A stretch of 64,000 bases of DNA from JBBSBL01 sp963735885 (lineage in GTDB: Bacteria; Actinomycetota; Thermoleophilia; Solirubrobacterales; Solirubrobacteraceae). Under the pieces are notes generated by a model that saw nothing but the letters and a program-made list of their open reading frames with translations, was not told the DNA's origin and ran no database searches. The translations under genes and the position numbers were made by a program. Below, in pieces: positions 18,615 through 29,106 of the stretch (position 1 is the first letter of the stretch; every line of letters starts with the position of its first letter). The stretch is taken from assembly GCA_963735885.1 (NCBI GenBank), contig CAVTMP010000004.1, positions 558,001 through 622,000 of the forward strand. Direction: 5' to 3'.

Positions 18615-20523
18615 CTAGCTGGCGGCGACCGCGCGATCGGCGCCGCGATCGGAGCGCCCGTCGGCGCCCGACTCGATGATCACCCGGCAGGGTCGCTCGG
18701 CCAGCACCGTGTCCAGCGACTTCCCGAAGGCCGAGCCCCCGCGATCGGCCGGCAGCGGCATGACGATCGCGCGGGCCGCGATCTCGCGCGCCTCGTCGAC
18801 GATCCGCCGACCGGCCTGGCCGGCCCGGACCTTCTCCCAGTGCCCGGTGACGCGCCGGCCGCCCTGCACCTTGGCCTGCTCCACGACGCCCTGCGCCTGG
18901 AGCTCCTGGTCGGGCATCGCCGCGTCGATCGGGCTCGAGCTCGGCACGGTGATGAGCACGAGCACGTGGATCCCGCGCTCGCGCGCCGCCGCCATCCGCC
19001 GGGCCGTCGAGAGGATCTCGGGCACGTAGCCGTCCTCGTCGAAGACGACGAGGATCGACGCGTACTCGGCCTCGTGCTCGACCACCGGCTTGGGGATGGC
19101 CACCTTCTTGGTGCTGACGAGGTCGAGTCCCTGGCGGCGCCGGTAGACCACGTAGACGACGACGCCGAGGAGCAGCCAGCCCAGGCCGGCGGCGGCCACG
19201 GCGAGATGCAGCAGCGTGACCGTGACCCAGGCCAGCCCGGTGCCCAGCCCGCCGATCACCGCGAAGAGCGGGAGCTCGTGCCCGGCGATCCGCAGCGACC
19301 CCGGACCGCGGTAGGGCCGCGCGCGGTCCGGGTCCTTCGTGCGCAGCCGGATCACCGACAGGTGCGCGATCGTGAACGAGAGCATGGCGCCGAACGCGTA
19401 GATGTTCCCGAGGAAGGTCGCCTGGCCGGGGATCAGCGTCACGCAGGCGATCGCCCCGAAGACGATGATCCCGATCCACGGCGTGCGAAACCGCGGGTGG
19501 AGCTGGCGGACCCGGTCGGGGAGCTGGCGGTGCAGCCCCATCGAGTAGACGAGGCGCGAGACGCCGATGATGCCGGCGTTCGTGGCGATGAAGAGGATCG
19601 TCGCGGCCAGCAGGCCGACGTAGAGCTCGGCGGCGCCCTGCAGCGCGCCGAGGTCGAGCTGCTTGACCACGCCGAGGATGGGATCGCCCGCGTAGCCGCC
19701 GTTCTCCTCCGACACCCCGAGCAGCGTCGTGCACCGACCGCCCTTGCAGGTCACCGGAAGCGCCGAGAGCGCCACGGCCGGCAGCGCGGCGTAGATCGCG
19801 AACACGGCGATGACGACGCGGTTGATCGCGCGCGGGACGGTGGTCCCCGGGTCGTGCGCCTCCTCGGCCATGTTCGAGATCGTCTCGATCCCGGTGTAGG
19901 CGATCATCGCCCACCGGGATCGCGATGAGGAAGTCCTTCCACGTCGGCGCCACGCCGAAGTTGACGTTGTCCGCGAGCACCTCCGGGCTCAGGACGAGCA
20001 CGGCGCCGACGATCACCAGCAGGGCCTGGGTGGCGAGGTCGGTCACCGCGAGGACGATGTTCAGCCCGGAGGCCTCCTTCACGCCGACGACGTTGATCAG
20101 CGAGAGCACGACGATCACGCCGATCCCGAAGAAGATGTCGGCGGGGGAGCTGCGCAGCGGGTCCCAGAACAGTCCGCCGAGGTAGTGCGGGACGAAGAAC
20201 GCCGAGATGGCGATCGTGATGACGTAGTTCAGCATCTGGGCCCACGCCGCGAAGAACGACCAGAACTCGTTGAACGCGTGTCGCGCGAAGCTCGAGGATC
20301 CGCCCGCCTCGGGGTACATGGACGTCGCCTCGGAGTAGGTCGCGGCCGTCAGGTAGAAGATGACCCCGGTGATGACGAACACGACCGGGGTGAGCCCGAG
20401 CGCGAACGAGGCGACCAGCCCGAGGGCGTAGTAGATCGACGAGCCCACGTTGCCGTAGGCCGTCGAGAAGAGCGCGTTGACCCCGAGTACGCGCTCGAGG
20501 CCGTGGAGGCGGCGTCTGGCCAT
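18615..20523 (-). CDS. APC-superfamily permease with C-terminal USP domain, copy 2 (one frameshift)
   Basis: About 636 residues. LFSTAYGNVGSSIYYALGLV, TYSEATSMYPEAGGSSSFAR and AYTGIETISNMAEEAHDP mark the APC core, followed by a USP-like tail (EYASILVVFDEDGYVPEIL, GRRIVDEAREIAARAIVMPL, VLAERPCRVIIESG). One indel near 19910. A paralogue of the permease downstream with the same architecture. The substrate-helix region GNVGSS differs from copy 1 (TSVASV), so the two may differ in substrate or affinity. Own promoter, divergent from the dehydrogenase gene. Confidence 0.78.
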
Positions 20524-20537
20524 GCGCGGCGGGCGAG

Positions 20538-20543
20538 ATCATA
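20538..20543 (-). promoter_or_regulatory. Putative -10 element (TATGAT) for APC permease copy 2
   Basis: TATGAT on the minus strand, 14 nt before the ATG at 20523; a near-consensus hexamer. It shares a 39-bp divergent gap with the plus-strand element at 20549-20554. Confidence 0.45.
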
Positions 20544-20548
20544 GGCGG

Positions 20549-20554
20549 TAGGGT
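20549..20554 (+). promoter_or_regulatory. Putative -10 element (TAGGGT) for the dehydrogenase gene
   Basis: TAGGGT ends 8 nt before the ATG at 20563, a leaderless arrangement. Confidence 0.4.
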
Positions 20555-20562
20555 CGGCGGCG

Positions 20563-21669
20563 ATGGCGGGGCGGATCGTGCTCTTCGGAGCCACCGGGTA
20601 CACGGGGCGGCTGACCGCCGCGGCGCTCGTGGCGGCCGGCGCCCGCCCCGTGCTGGCGGCCCGCAGCGCCGAGCGGGCGACCGCGCTGGCGACGGAGCTC
20701 GGCGGGTCGCTCGAGACGGCCACGGCGGACGTGGCGCGGCCGGAGAGCGTGCGGGCGCTCGTCGAGGCCGGGGACGTGCTCGTGACCACGGTGGGGCCGT
20801 TCGTCCGCTGGGGCGGCGCGGCGGTGGCGGCCGCGATCGACGCCGGCGCCTGGTACCTCGACTCGACCGGCGAGCCGGCCTTCATCCGAGAGGTCTTCGA
20901 GCGCCACGGACCGAATGCGGCGCGGAGCGGCGCGGGCCTCGTCACCGCGTTCGGCTACGACTGGGTCCCGGGCAACCTCGCCGGCGCGCTGGCGCTGGAC
21001 CGCGCGGGCGCCGCCGCGACACGCGTCGACCTCGGCTACTTCACCTCCGGCGGCTCGATCGCGGGAGCGGCGAGCGGCGGGACGCTCGCCTCGCTCGGCG
21101 GGGCGATGCTGGCTCCGGCCTTCGCCTACCGCGACGGCGCGCTGCACACCGAGCGCGGGGCGGCGCGGGTGCGCTCGTTCCGGGTCGGCGGCCGGCGCCT
21201 CACCGGGATCTCGGTCGGCTCGAGCGAGCACTTCACGCTCCCGCGGCTGCATCCCACCCTGCGGGAGGTCGGCGCGTACCTCGGATGGTTCGGCCCGCTC
21301 TCCCGGGTGGTGCAGGGCCTCTCCGCGGGCACGGCCCTCGCCACCGGCGTGCCCGGCGTGCGCGGCGGCCTCGAGGCCGCCGCGGGGAAGCTGCTGCGGG
21401 GCTCGACCGGCGGCCCGGACGCGGACGCGCGCGCCGGATCCGCGTCGATCGTCGTCGCCGAGGCCTTCGACGCCGGCGGCGGAAGCCTCGCCCGCGTCGA
21501 GCTGCGGGGCCCCAACGGCTACGACCTGACCGCGCGCTTCCTCGCGTGGGGCGCGATGGCCGCGGCCGAGGGCGGCATGGCGCAGACGGGCGCGCTCGGC
21601 CCGGTCGAGGCCTTCGGCCTCGAGCCGCTGCGGGCCGGATGCGCGGCCGCGGGCCTGGACGAGACCTGA
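20563..21669 (+). CDS. Saccharopine-dehydrogenase-like NADP-binding protein
   Basis: 368 residues, intact. The N-terminal Rossmann motif VLFGATGYTGRL and a TTVGPFVRWGG motif are those of saccharopine-dehydrogenase-like proteins, such as trans-acting enoyl reductases of actinobacterial lipid synthesis. STGEPAFIREVFERH and FGYDWVPGNLAG follow in the catalytic part. No membrane segment. Monocistronic, followed by two hairpins. The real substrate is unknown; family members often reduce acyl or isoprenoid intermediates rather than saccharopine. Confidence 0.78.
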   Translation: MAGRIVLFGATGYTGRLTAAALVAAGARPVLAARSAERATALATELGGSLETATADVARPESVRALVEAGDVLVTTVGPFVRWGGAAVAAAIDAGAWYLDSTGEPAFIREVFERHGPNAARSGAGLVTAFGYDWVPGNLAGALALDRAGAAATRVDLGYFTSGGSIAGAASGGTLASLGGAMLAPAFAYRDGALHTERGAARVRSFRVGGRRLTGISVGSSEHFTLPRLHPTLREVGAYLGWFGPLSRVVQGLSAGTALATGVPGVRGGLEAAAGKLLRGSTGGPDADARAGSASIVVAEAFDAGGGSLARVELRGPNGYDLTARFLAWGAMAAAEGGMAQTGALGPVEAFGLEPLRAGCAAAGLDET

Positions 21670-21683
21670 GCTCGGGACCGCTT

Positions 21684-21740
21684 CGGCGGTTCGCCGCCGC
21701 GAGGGGCGAGCCGCGCGGCCGTGCCGAACTGCGGCACGGC
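21684..21740 (+). terminator. Two hairpins after the dehydrogenase gene
   Basis: CGGCGG-TTCG-CCGCCG at 21684-21699, and the perfect 9-bp arms GCCGTGCCG/CGGCACGGC at 21718-21726 and 21732-21740 with a five-base loop. No T tract; a GC-rich terminator is likely. Confidence 0.5.
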
Positions 21741-21766
21741 GCCGCCGGGACCGATACACCTGGGGC

Positions 21767-22850
21767 ATGGTCCGCCGGTGGCTCCCGCTCCTCGCGCTGA
21801 CGGCGCTCGTCCGCGCCGCCGTCGGCCGGCGCGGCGCCCGCGCCGGCCGGAACGCTGCAGCCGCTCACGCCGTTCGCCGGCGCCCGGGCCACCGCCGGGA
21901 CGCGGCTGACCTTCCGGGCGCGCCTCTCGGCCGAGGCGCTCACGCCCGCGCGGATCGTGGTGGCCTCGAGCCCCCGCACCGCCGGCGGTGCGCTGGAGCC
22001 GGGCGCGATCGTCGCCGCCGGCGGCGCGCGGCCCGGCGCCCTCGACGCGTTCGTCGTCGAGTGGCGGCCGTCCGGGGCGGCCGCCAGGGCCCTCGCGCGC
22101 CCCGGGCGGTACTGGTGGCAGGTGGTCGCCCGGTCCTCCGCGGACGGCGCCGCCGAGCTGCGCTCCACCCCCCGGAGCCTCGTCCTCGCCGCGCGTGGCC
22201 GGGTCGGCGGCGCGATCCCGCGCTGGATCGGCCGCCGCGGCCGGGCCACCTTCCGCGTCGGCCTCCGGGACGTCCCGCGCGAGGTCGGCGTCACCCGGTT
22301 CGTCGCGCTGGCCGTCCGCACGGGCCGGCGCTGGGGCCTGCGACCCGTGGGGACGACCGGACGCGTGGCCGGTCGTCGCGACGGCGTGAGCACCGTGGGG
22401 TTCTCTCGCGTGCTGCCGCCCGGCGCCCTGGGCCTGACGACGATCTACCGCGTCGTGCGCTACCGCGTGACGCGGCGGTGCGGCCCCGGCGGCTGCGTGG
22501 TGGTGGGACCCCCGCGGCGGCTGGGCACGCGGGTCGTCGAGCGCGACGTGGCGCTCGACCCGAGCGTGCCGTGGCAGCGAGGCCCGGCGCATCCCGGCGC
22601 GGGCCGGTACGACCTCGAGACCGTTCTGCTGCACGAGCTCGGCCACATGGCCGGCAACCGGGGTCATGCGCGGCGCTGCGCCAACTCGCCGATGGTCCCG
22701 GCGCTGGCGGCCGGCGAGTGGTGGCGCGATCCGGACGACTTCTTCTTCCGTCGCTGCGGGGAGTCGGGCGCGCGGGCACGGCCGGCCGGCCTGCGCCGGC
22801 GGGAGGTGATCGTCGGCCGCGTCGACGAGCCGGCGCCCTCGCCGCGGTAG
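21767..22850 (+). CDS. Secreted zinc-metalloprotease-like protein (frameshift in signal peptide)
   Basis: About 361 residues. The signal peptide VRRWLPLLALTALV is cut by an indel near 21815, after which the frame resumes SAGAAPAPAGTLQPLTPF. A beta-rich region follows (two repeats of an R-x-G-x-V-F-R-V type), then a short zinc region LLHELGHMAGNRGH with Cys in RRCANSP and FFFRRC. HExxH with a Gly at the eighth position resembles metzincins, but the third His is one residue later than the HExxHxxGxxH standard. No other known domain. The surface location and peptidase role are inferred. Confidence 0.6.
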
Positions 22851-22937
22851 GGTCGCCGCCCCCCGCCGCGTCGGCCCGACCCCGCCGCTCGCCGCGCCGG
22901 CCGACCCCGCCGCCCGCCCCACATCGCGAGGAGAACC

Positions 22938-24371
22938 ATGACCGCCGCCGCGCCCGACTTCTCGTCCGCCAGCCGCCTCGCCGCCGACGTCCGCGCGGGC
23001 GAGCTCTCGCCGCGGGAGGCCGTCGAGGCGGCGCTGCGGCGGATCGAGCAGGTGCAGGCGGAGCTGAACTGCTTCACGCTCGTCGACGGCGAGCGGGCAC
23101 TCGCCGCCGCGGACGCCGCGGCTCCGGGCGAGGACCGGCCGTTCGCCGGCGTGCCGATGGCCCTCAAGGATCTCGGCCCGTTCGCCGAGGGCCTGCGCCT
23201 GACCTTCGGGTCCGAGCTCACGGGCGACTTCGTCCCGCCCTTCGACGACTTCATGGTGGCCCGGCTGCGTCGCGCCGGGTTCGTGTTCGTCGGGCGGACC
23301 AACACGCCGGAGTTCGGCGTCCTCCCGGTCACCGAGCCGCGCCGCTTCGGCCCGACGCGCAACCCGTGGGACGTCACCCGGACCCCCGGTGGCTCCTCCG
23401 GCGGCTCGGCGGCGGCGGTCGCGTCGGGCGCCGTGCCGGTGGCCCACGCGAACGACGGCGGCGGCTCGATCCGCGTCCCGGCGGCGTGCTGCGGCCTCGT
23501 CGGGCTGAAGCCCGCGCGCGGGCGCGTCTCCTACGGCCCGATCCAGGGCGAGAGCTTTCTCACCAACGAGGGCGTCGTCACCCGGACCGTGGCCGACACG
23601 GCGGCGCTGCTCGACGTCATCGCGGGCTACGAGCCGGGCGACGCCACCTGGGCGCCCCCGCCGGCGGCGCCGTTCGCGGCGAGCGTCGGACGCGACCCCG
23701 GCGCGCTGCGGATCGGCCTCGCGCTGAACCCCCCGCTCGACTTCGCGCCCGATCCCGTCTCGGTGGCGGCGGTCGAGGCGGCCGGCCGCCTGCTCGAGTC
23801 GCTCGGCCACGCGGTCGAGCCGCTCGAGGCCCCGTGGGGCGCACCGGCGCTCGAGGAGTTCTTCATGACGATCTGGGCGTTCCTCTCCGGCATGGCCGCG
23901 CAGGGCCTCGGCGGACTCGTCGGGCGCGAGGCCACGGCGGACGACGTCGAGGGCGTGACGTGGTGGCTGATCGAGCGGGCCCGAGGGACGTCCGCGCTGG
24001 AGCTCGGGCGGGCGATGACCGGGATCCAGGCCTTCTCCCGCGGGGTCATCGGGGCGCTCTCGCCCTACGACGCCGTGCTGACGCTCACCCTGGGCTGCCG
24101 GCCGCTGCCGATCGGGGAGATCCAGGCCGACGGCCCGGACCCCGAGGCCGAGTTCCGCAAGTCCTACCCCATGGCCGGCTACACCGCCGTGGCGAACGCC
24201 ACCGGCCTGCCGGCGATCTCGCTCCCGGTCGGCGTCGGCGAGGACGGGCTGCCGCTCGCGGTCCAGCTCGTCGGCCGGCCCGCCGGCGAGGAGGGTCTCA
24301 TCGCCCTGGCCGCCCAGATCGAGGCCGCCCGGCCCCGGCTCGACGCCCGGCCGGGCGTGTTCGCGGAGTAG
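22938..24371 (+). CDS. Amidase (amidase signature family)
   Basis: 477 residues, intact; a good Shine-Dalgarno (GAGGAGA) lies just before the ATG. Catalytic Lys in GVPMALKDLG, the cis-Ser/Ser nucleophile region GGSSGGSAAAVASG, and GGGSIRVPAACCGLVGLKP all match the Ser-cisSer-Lys amidases. Such enzymes hydrolyse free or aryl-acyl amides; the substrate is not predictable and GatB/GatC are absent, so this is not the Glu-tRNA amidotransferase. Convergent with hppA, only 9 bp apart. Confidence 0.88.
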   Translation: MTAAAPDFSSASRLAADVRAGELSPREAVEAALRRIEQVQAELNCFTLVDGERALAAADAAAPGEDRPFAGVPMALKDLGPFAEGLRLTFGSELTGDFVPPFDDFMVARLRRAGFVFVGRTNTPEFGVLPVTEPRRFGPTRNPWDVTRTPGGSSGGSAAAVASGAVPVAHANDGGGSIRVPAACCGLVGLKPARGRVSYGPIQGESFLTNEGVVTRTVADTAALLDVIAGYEPGDATWAPPPAAPFAASVGRDPGALRIGLALNPPLDFAPDPVSVAAVEAAGRLLESLGHAVEPLEAPWGAPALEEFFMTIWAFLSGMAAQGLGGLVGREATADDVEGVTWWLIERARGTSALELGRAMTGIQAFSRGVIGALSPYDAVLTLTLGCRPLPIGEIQADGPDPEAEFRKSYPMAGYTAVANATGLPAISLPVGVGEDGLPLAVQLVGRPAGEEGLIALAAQIEAARPRLDARPGVFAE

Positions 24372-24380
24372 CGCCGCCCC

Positions 24381-26456
24381 CTACGTGATGATCGGGATGA
24401 TCAGGATCGCGACGATGTTCGCGACCTTGATCATCGGGTTGATCGCCGGCCCGGCGGTGTCCTTGTAGGGGTCGCCGACGGTGTCGCCGGTGACCGAGGC
24501 GGCGTGGGCATCGGAGCCCTTGCCGCCGTACGCCCCGTCCTCGATGAGCTTCTTCGCGTTGTCCCACGCGCCGCCGCCGCTGGTCATCGAGATGGCCATG
24601 AAGAGCCCGACGACGATCACGCCGATCAGCAGCCCGCCGAGCGCCTCGGTGGAGATCAGGCCGACGACGAGCGGGATGAGGATCGGGATGAGCGAGGGCA
24701 GGATCATCTCGCGCTGGGCGGACTTGGTCACGAGGTCCACGCACGCCGCGTACTCCGGCTGCTCGGTGCCGTCCATGATCCCCGGCTTCTCGCGGAACTG
24801 GCGGCGAACCTCCTCGACCACCGCGCCGCCGGCCCGGCCCACGGCCTCCATCGAGAGCGCGGCGAACAGGTAGACCATCAGCCCGCCGACGAGCAGGCCG
24901 ATGAGCACGGGCGGGTTGCCGATCTCGAAGCGGAAGACCCGGCCGGCCTCGGCGCTCAGCTCGCGCTCGAAGGCCGCGAAGAGGACGAGCGCGGCCAGCG
25001 CCGCCGACCCGATCGCGTAGCCCTTGGTGACGGCCTTCGTCGTGTTGCCGACGGCGTCGAGCGGGTCGGTCACGTTGCGCACGTCCTCGGGCAGGTCGGC
25101 CATCTCGGCGATGCCGCCGGCGTTGTCGGTGATCGGCCCGAAGGCGTCGAGCGCGACGATCAGCCCGGTCAGCGAGAGCTGCGCCATCACCGCGACGCCG
25201 ATGCCGTAGATGCCGTCGGCGCCGCCGCCGGCCAGCTTCCAGGCGCCGAGGATGCCGAGCGCGATGACGATCGCCGGCAGCGCCGTGGCCTGGAAGCCCT
25301 GCGCGAGCCCCTGGATGATGTTCGTCGCGTGCCCGGTCTGCGAGGCGGCGGCGGTCTTCTTCACCGGCGAGAACCGGGTGGAGGTGTAGTAGTCGGTGAT
25401 GACGAACAGCGACGCGGTCACCCCGATGCCGATCAGCGAGCAGAGGTAGAAGTCCGTCACCGTCGGGGCGCTCCGCGCGGCGACGATGGCCTTGAAGCTC
25501 ACGCCGTCCATGAGCCACGCCGTGACCGGGTAGAACGCGGCGGCGGCGATCGCCGCGGAGAGGATCAGCCCCTGGTAGAGCGCGCGCTCGACGTTCCCGG
25601 CCGCGGAGCGGACGGCGAAGGTCCCGATGATCGAGGCGATGATCGACACCCCGCCGAGGACGAGGGGGTAGAGGGCGACCTGCGTCTGCTCGTTGAAGGT
25701 GAGCACCCCGAGCAACATGACGGCGACGGCGGTCACCGCGTAGGTCTCGAACAGGTCGGCCGCCATGCCCGCGCAGTCGCCCACGTTGTCCCCGACGTTG
25801 TCGGCGATCACGGCGGGATTGCGCGGATCGTCCTCCGGGATGCCGGCCTCGATCTTGCCGACGATGTCGGCGCCGACGTCGGCGCCCTTGGTGAAGATGC
25901 CGCCGCCCAGACGAGCGAAGACCGAGATGAGCGACCCGCCGAAGCCGAGGCCGATGAGCGCGTCGATGGCCTCCTTCTGGCTCTTGTCGAAGAGCGCGGT
26001 GAGGATCCCGTAGTACGCGGCCACGCCGGTCAGGGCCAGTCCGACGACGAGCATGCCGGTCACCGCGCCGCCGCGGAAGGCCACGTCGAGCGCCCGACCC
26101 ACACCGCCGCGGGCCGCCTCGGCGACGCGGGCGTTGGCTCGGACGGACACGTTCATCCCGATGTAGCCGGCGGCGGCGGACGCGCAGCCGCCGATCAGGA
26201 AGCCGACGGCCACCTCGATGTTCTGGATGAAGATCAGCGCGACGAACAGCACGACGCCGACCAGGGCGATCGTCGTGTACTGCCGGTTGAGGTAGGCCCG
26301 AGCCCCCTCCTGCACGGCGGCGGAGATCGAGCGCATCTGCTCGTTGCCCGGGGAGAGCGCGAGCAGTTGGCGCGAGGTGACGGCGCCGTAGATCACCGCG
26401 CAGCCGGCGCACACCAGCGCGACGACGACCCCGTGATCGGTCAGGAACTCGGACAA
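24381..26456 (-). CDS. hppA: K+-independent membrane-bound H+-pyrophosphatase
   Basis: 691 residues. A 16-helix ion-pumping pyrophosphatase that couples PPi hydrolysis to proton export. Active-site signatures DVGADIVGKIEAG, DDPRNPAVIADNVGDNVGDC and GDTVGDPYKDTAGPAINPM are complete. In the K+-specificity motif it reads GNTTKAVTKGYAIGSA: Lys and Thr at the two diagnostic positions, the K+-independent class. TTG start at 26456 chosen because a strong GGAGGA Shine-Dalgarno lies 4 nt upstream and the protein then begins with the first membrane helix (SEFLTDHGVVVALVCAG). Intact frame. Monocistronic. Confidence 0.95.
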   Translation of the reverse strand: MSEFLTDHGVVVALVCAGCAVIYGAVTSRQLLALSPGNEQMRSISAAVQEGARAYLNRQYTTIALVGVVLFVALIFIQNIEVAVGFLIGGCASAAAGYIGMNVSVRANARVAEAARGGVGRALDVAFRGGAVTGMLVVGLALTGVAAYYGILTALFDKSQKEAIDALIGLGFGGSLISVFARLGGGIFTKGADVGADIVGKIEAGIPEDDPRNPAVIADNVGDNVGDCAGMAADLFETYAVTAVAVMLLGVLTFNEQTQVALYPLVLGGVSIIASIIGTFAVRSAAGNVERALYQGLILSAAIAAAAFYPVTAWLMDGVSFKAIVAARSAPTVTDFYLCSLIGIGVTASLFVITDYYTSTRFSPVKKTAAASQTGHATNIIQGLAQGFQATALPAIVIALGILGAWKLAGGGADGIYGIGVAVMAQLSLTGLIVALDAFGPITDNAGGIAEMADLPEDVRNVTDPLDAVGNTTKAVTKGYAIGSAALAALVLFAAFERELSAEAGRVFRFEIGNPPVLIGLLVGGLMVYLFAALSMEAVGRAGGAVVEEVRRQFREKPGIMDGTEQPEYAACVDLVTKSAQREMILPSLIPILIPLVVGLISTEALGGLLIGVIVVGLFMAISMTSGGGAWDNAKKLIEDGAYGGKGSDAHAASVTGDTVGDPYKDTAGPAINPMIKVANIVAILIIPIIT

Positions 26457-26572
26457 GGAATCCTCCAGAAGTCTGCGTTCAGGTGGGAGCCGGGGGCCGG
26501 GCCCCGCAACGTGATCGGGGCGGCCGAAGACCCGCGCACGGGCGGCCGCCCCGGAAAAGAGCGCGCGGGAGT

Positions 26573-29057
26573 CTAGATGATCGGCCGGGCGTCGGGCGGC
26601 GCGGACGGGGCTCCGGGCGAGGCGCCCGGCTCGATCGGGCTCATGGCGACGGCGTCCCCGGCGACCGCGAACCCGGGCGCGGGCGCGGGGGATGTCGCCG
26701 GCGCCGCCTCCGAAGGCTCCCGACGCGACACGACCGGCACGAACTCGGCCTCGGGCCAGCGACCGAGCGCGGCGTGGACGAACGCGAGCAGGTAGCAGGC
26801 GCCGGCCACCACGGTGGCGACCGCGAAGCCCCACGTGATCGCCACCGACACGGCGATCACCGAGGCGACGACGGACGCGACCCCGTTGACCCCCCAGGCC
26901 CACGGCGCCGCGCTCGGCCACAGCGCGGTGAGCCGGCGCAGCCCGAGGGGCATCGCCATGCCGAGCGCCACGCCGGCCGGGGCGAGCAGCGCCACGGTGA
27001 TCGCCACCCGGGCGGCGAACGGCAGATCGATCAGCGCGCGCAGCAGCGGCTGCAGCCCGTAGGCGGCGGCGAGGATCACCGCGGACCCCGCGCCGAGCGC
27101 GGCGAGCAGCGCCCGGCGCGGATTCGCGTCGAACCGCTGCGAGAGCCAGGCGCCCGCCCCGGTGAACAGCAGCAGGGCCGCGAGCACCACCGAGAGCGAG
27201 TAGGTCGGGAAGCCGAGGAACAGCACGAACCGCTGGATGAGGACGACCTCGAGGACGAGGAAGCCGAGGCCGATCAGGGCGAAGTACGACAGCGCGCCGG
27301 CCCGGGGCCGGCCGGCCCGCGGGACGAGCACGAGCGGGGCCGCGACGGTCACCGCCGCGAGGGCGAGGAGGACGAGCAGCGTGAGGCCGAGCACGAAGAC
27401 CGGGTCGGGAGCGCTCAGCGGCCCGCGCGTCCGGTCATGGAAGATGTCGTCGAAGCGCCGCATGTTGAAGAAGAACGGCTTGTCGTCGGTCGGCGGGCAG
27501 AGGTCGTAGGCGGCCCGGGCGCAGAAGGCCGCGGGACTGCGCCGCCGCCGCGAGGTCCGCCCACTGGCCGCGGAACGGGCCCCCGGGCGCGAAGACCACG
27601 CCCTCCGAGCGGCGGGCCGCCAGGGCGCGGAGGCGCGCGATCTCGGCGGGGGCGAACGGCGTGCGCTTGACGAGCGTCGTCGCGTAGGGGAAGCGGTTGA
27701 ACGCGTTGTCGTAGCTGCCGAGCAGCACCGCGACGTGGCGCCGGGGGTCGCGTACCCCCGCCTGGCGGAGCGCCTCGAGGGCGAGCCCGGTGATGCGCAG
27801 CCCCTCGTTGCCGTTCGCGCGATAGGGCCGCGAGACGTTGAGGATCCCGTCGGGCCGCAGATGGTCGAGATACTCGCGGAAGGCCTCGACGGTGTAGAGG
27901 TTGTTCTCGTTCAGCGCGAACGCCTGGCCGGAGTTGCCGCTGTAGGTGTCGGTGAACCCGAGCTGGATCTGGTCGTAGCGGGTGTCGCGCGCCGCGAGCG
28001 TCGAGCGCCCGTCCCCGATCGCGGTGTGGACGCCCGGCAGCGTGTACGGGGCGCCCGAGACCGCGCGCAGGTCGCCGTCGACGAGGTCGCGGATGCCGCG
28101 GTTGAGCTCGATGACGTCGACGCGCTGGCGCTCGGAGAGCGCGGTCAGGATGTCGCGCCCCCCGCCGCCGCCGATGACCAGGGCGCGCCCGGGCCCGCCG
28201 ATCGCGTAGCCGACCGACTGCGGGCCCTCCTGGAGCCGCCGCCAGCCGGGTATCGGGGTCCCACGCCGGTGGGGCACGATCTCGCCGATCACGCGGTCGT
28301 AGACGACGAGCGCGTTGGGCGAGGACCCGACCGGCAGGTAGCCCAGGACGCGGCTGAGCGGGGTCCATCGCTCGGCCACGGGGTCCGGCCCCAGCGGGTC
28401 GATCGCGAACATCCGGCTGTCGGCCGAGACCGCGGTCAGCGTGGCGGCGAGCACCAGCGCCGCGAGCGCGGCCGTCCGCTCCGGGCGCGCACGCCACGCG
28501 AAGAGCAGCGCGGCGCCGGCGCCGAGACCGCCGACGGCGACCATCAGCGTCGGGGCGTCGGCCACCCAGAGCAGCGGGACGATGACCGTGGCGCCGACCG
28601 CAGCGCCGACGAGGTCGAACGCGTAGAGGCGCCCGATCGATCGCGCGTAGGCGCGTACCGCGAGCGCCACCACGATGCCGGCCGCCAGCAGCGGCAGGAA
28701 GCTCAGCGCACAGGCCGCCGCGAAGCTCCAGGCGAACTCGCCCGTGATCTCGAAGGTGAGGTAGGTGAGGTGCAGCCGGACCAGGAGGAAGGCCGCCACC
28801 GGCACCAGGGCGGCGAACGCCAGCGCCCAGCGCGCGAGCCCGCGCTCGAGCGTCGGGCGCTCGAACCACCCGGGGCGGACGTAGACGAGGATCGCGCCCG
28901 CGCCGACGCCGAGCAGCGCGAGCGAGATCGCGAGGAAGCCGAAGTGGTAGAAGAGCACCGCCGAGAAGAGGCGGGTGAGGACGACCTGGAGGGCCAGCGT
29001 GCCGGCCGCCACGAGGCCGACCGCGACCATGATGCGGAGCGGAGGGCGCGCGAGCAT
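26573..29057 (-). CDS. Spermidine-synthase-like domain embedded in a multi-pass membrane protein (one frameshift)
   Basis: About 828 residues: six to seven N-terminal membrane helices, then a soluble Rossmann methyltransferase-like domain (RALVIGGGGGRDILTALS, VDVIELN, GDGRSTLAA, QLGFTDTYSGNS, NENNLYTVEAFREYL), then seven or eight C-terminal helices and a Pro/Ala tail. The fold is that of SpeE, but the Gly-rich motif has five Gly and the usual catalytic Asp pair is not clear, so polyamine synthesis is doubtful. Fused spermine-synthase/membrane proteins of unknown job are common in bacteria. One indel near 27535. The ATG at 29057 is supported by a TAGTCT element 8 nt upstream. Confidence 0.7.
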
Positions 29058-29065
29058 CGGCGGCG

Positions 29066-29071
29066 AGACTA
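29066..29071 (-). promoter_or_regulatory. Putative -10 element (TAGTCT) for the SpeE-like gene
   Basis: Minus-strand TAGTCT, 8 nt before the ATG at 29057; leaderless spacing. Confidence 0.4.
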
Positions 29072-29106
29072 TCGGGCGGATCGGCCGATCGGCGCCGGGT
29101 GCGGCG

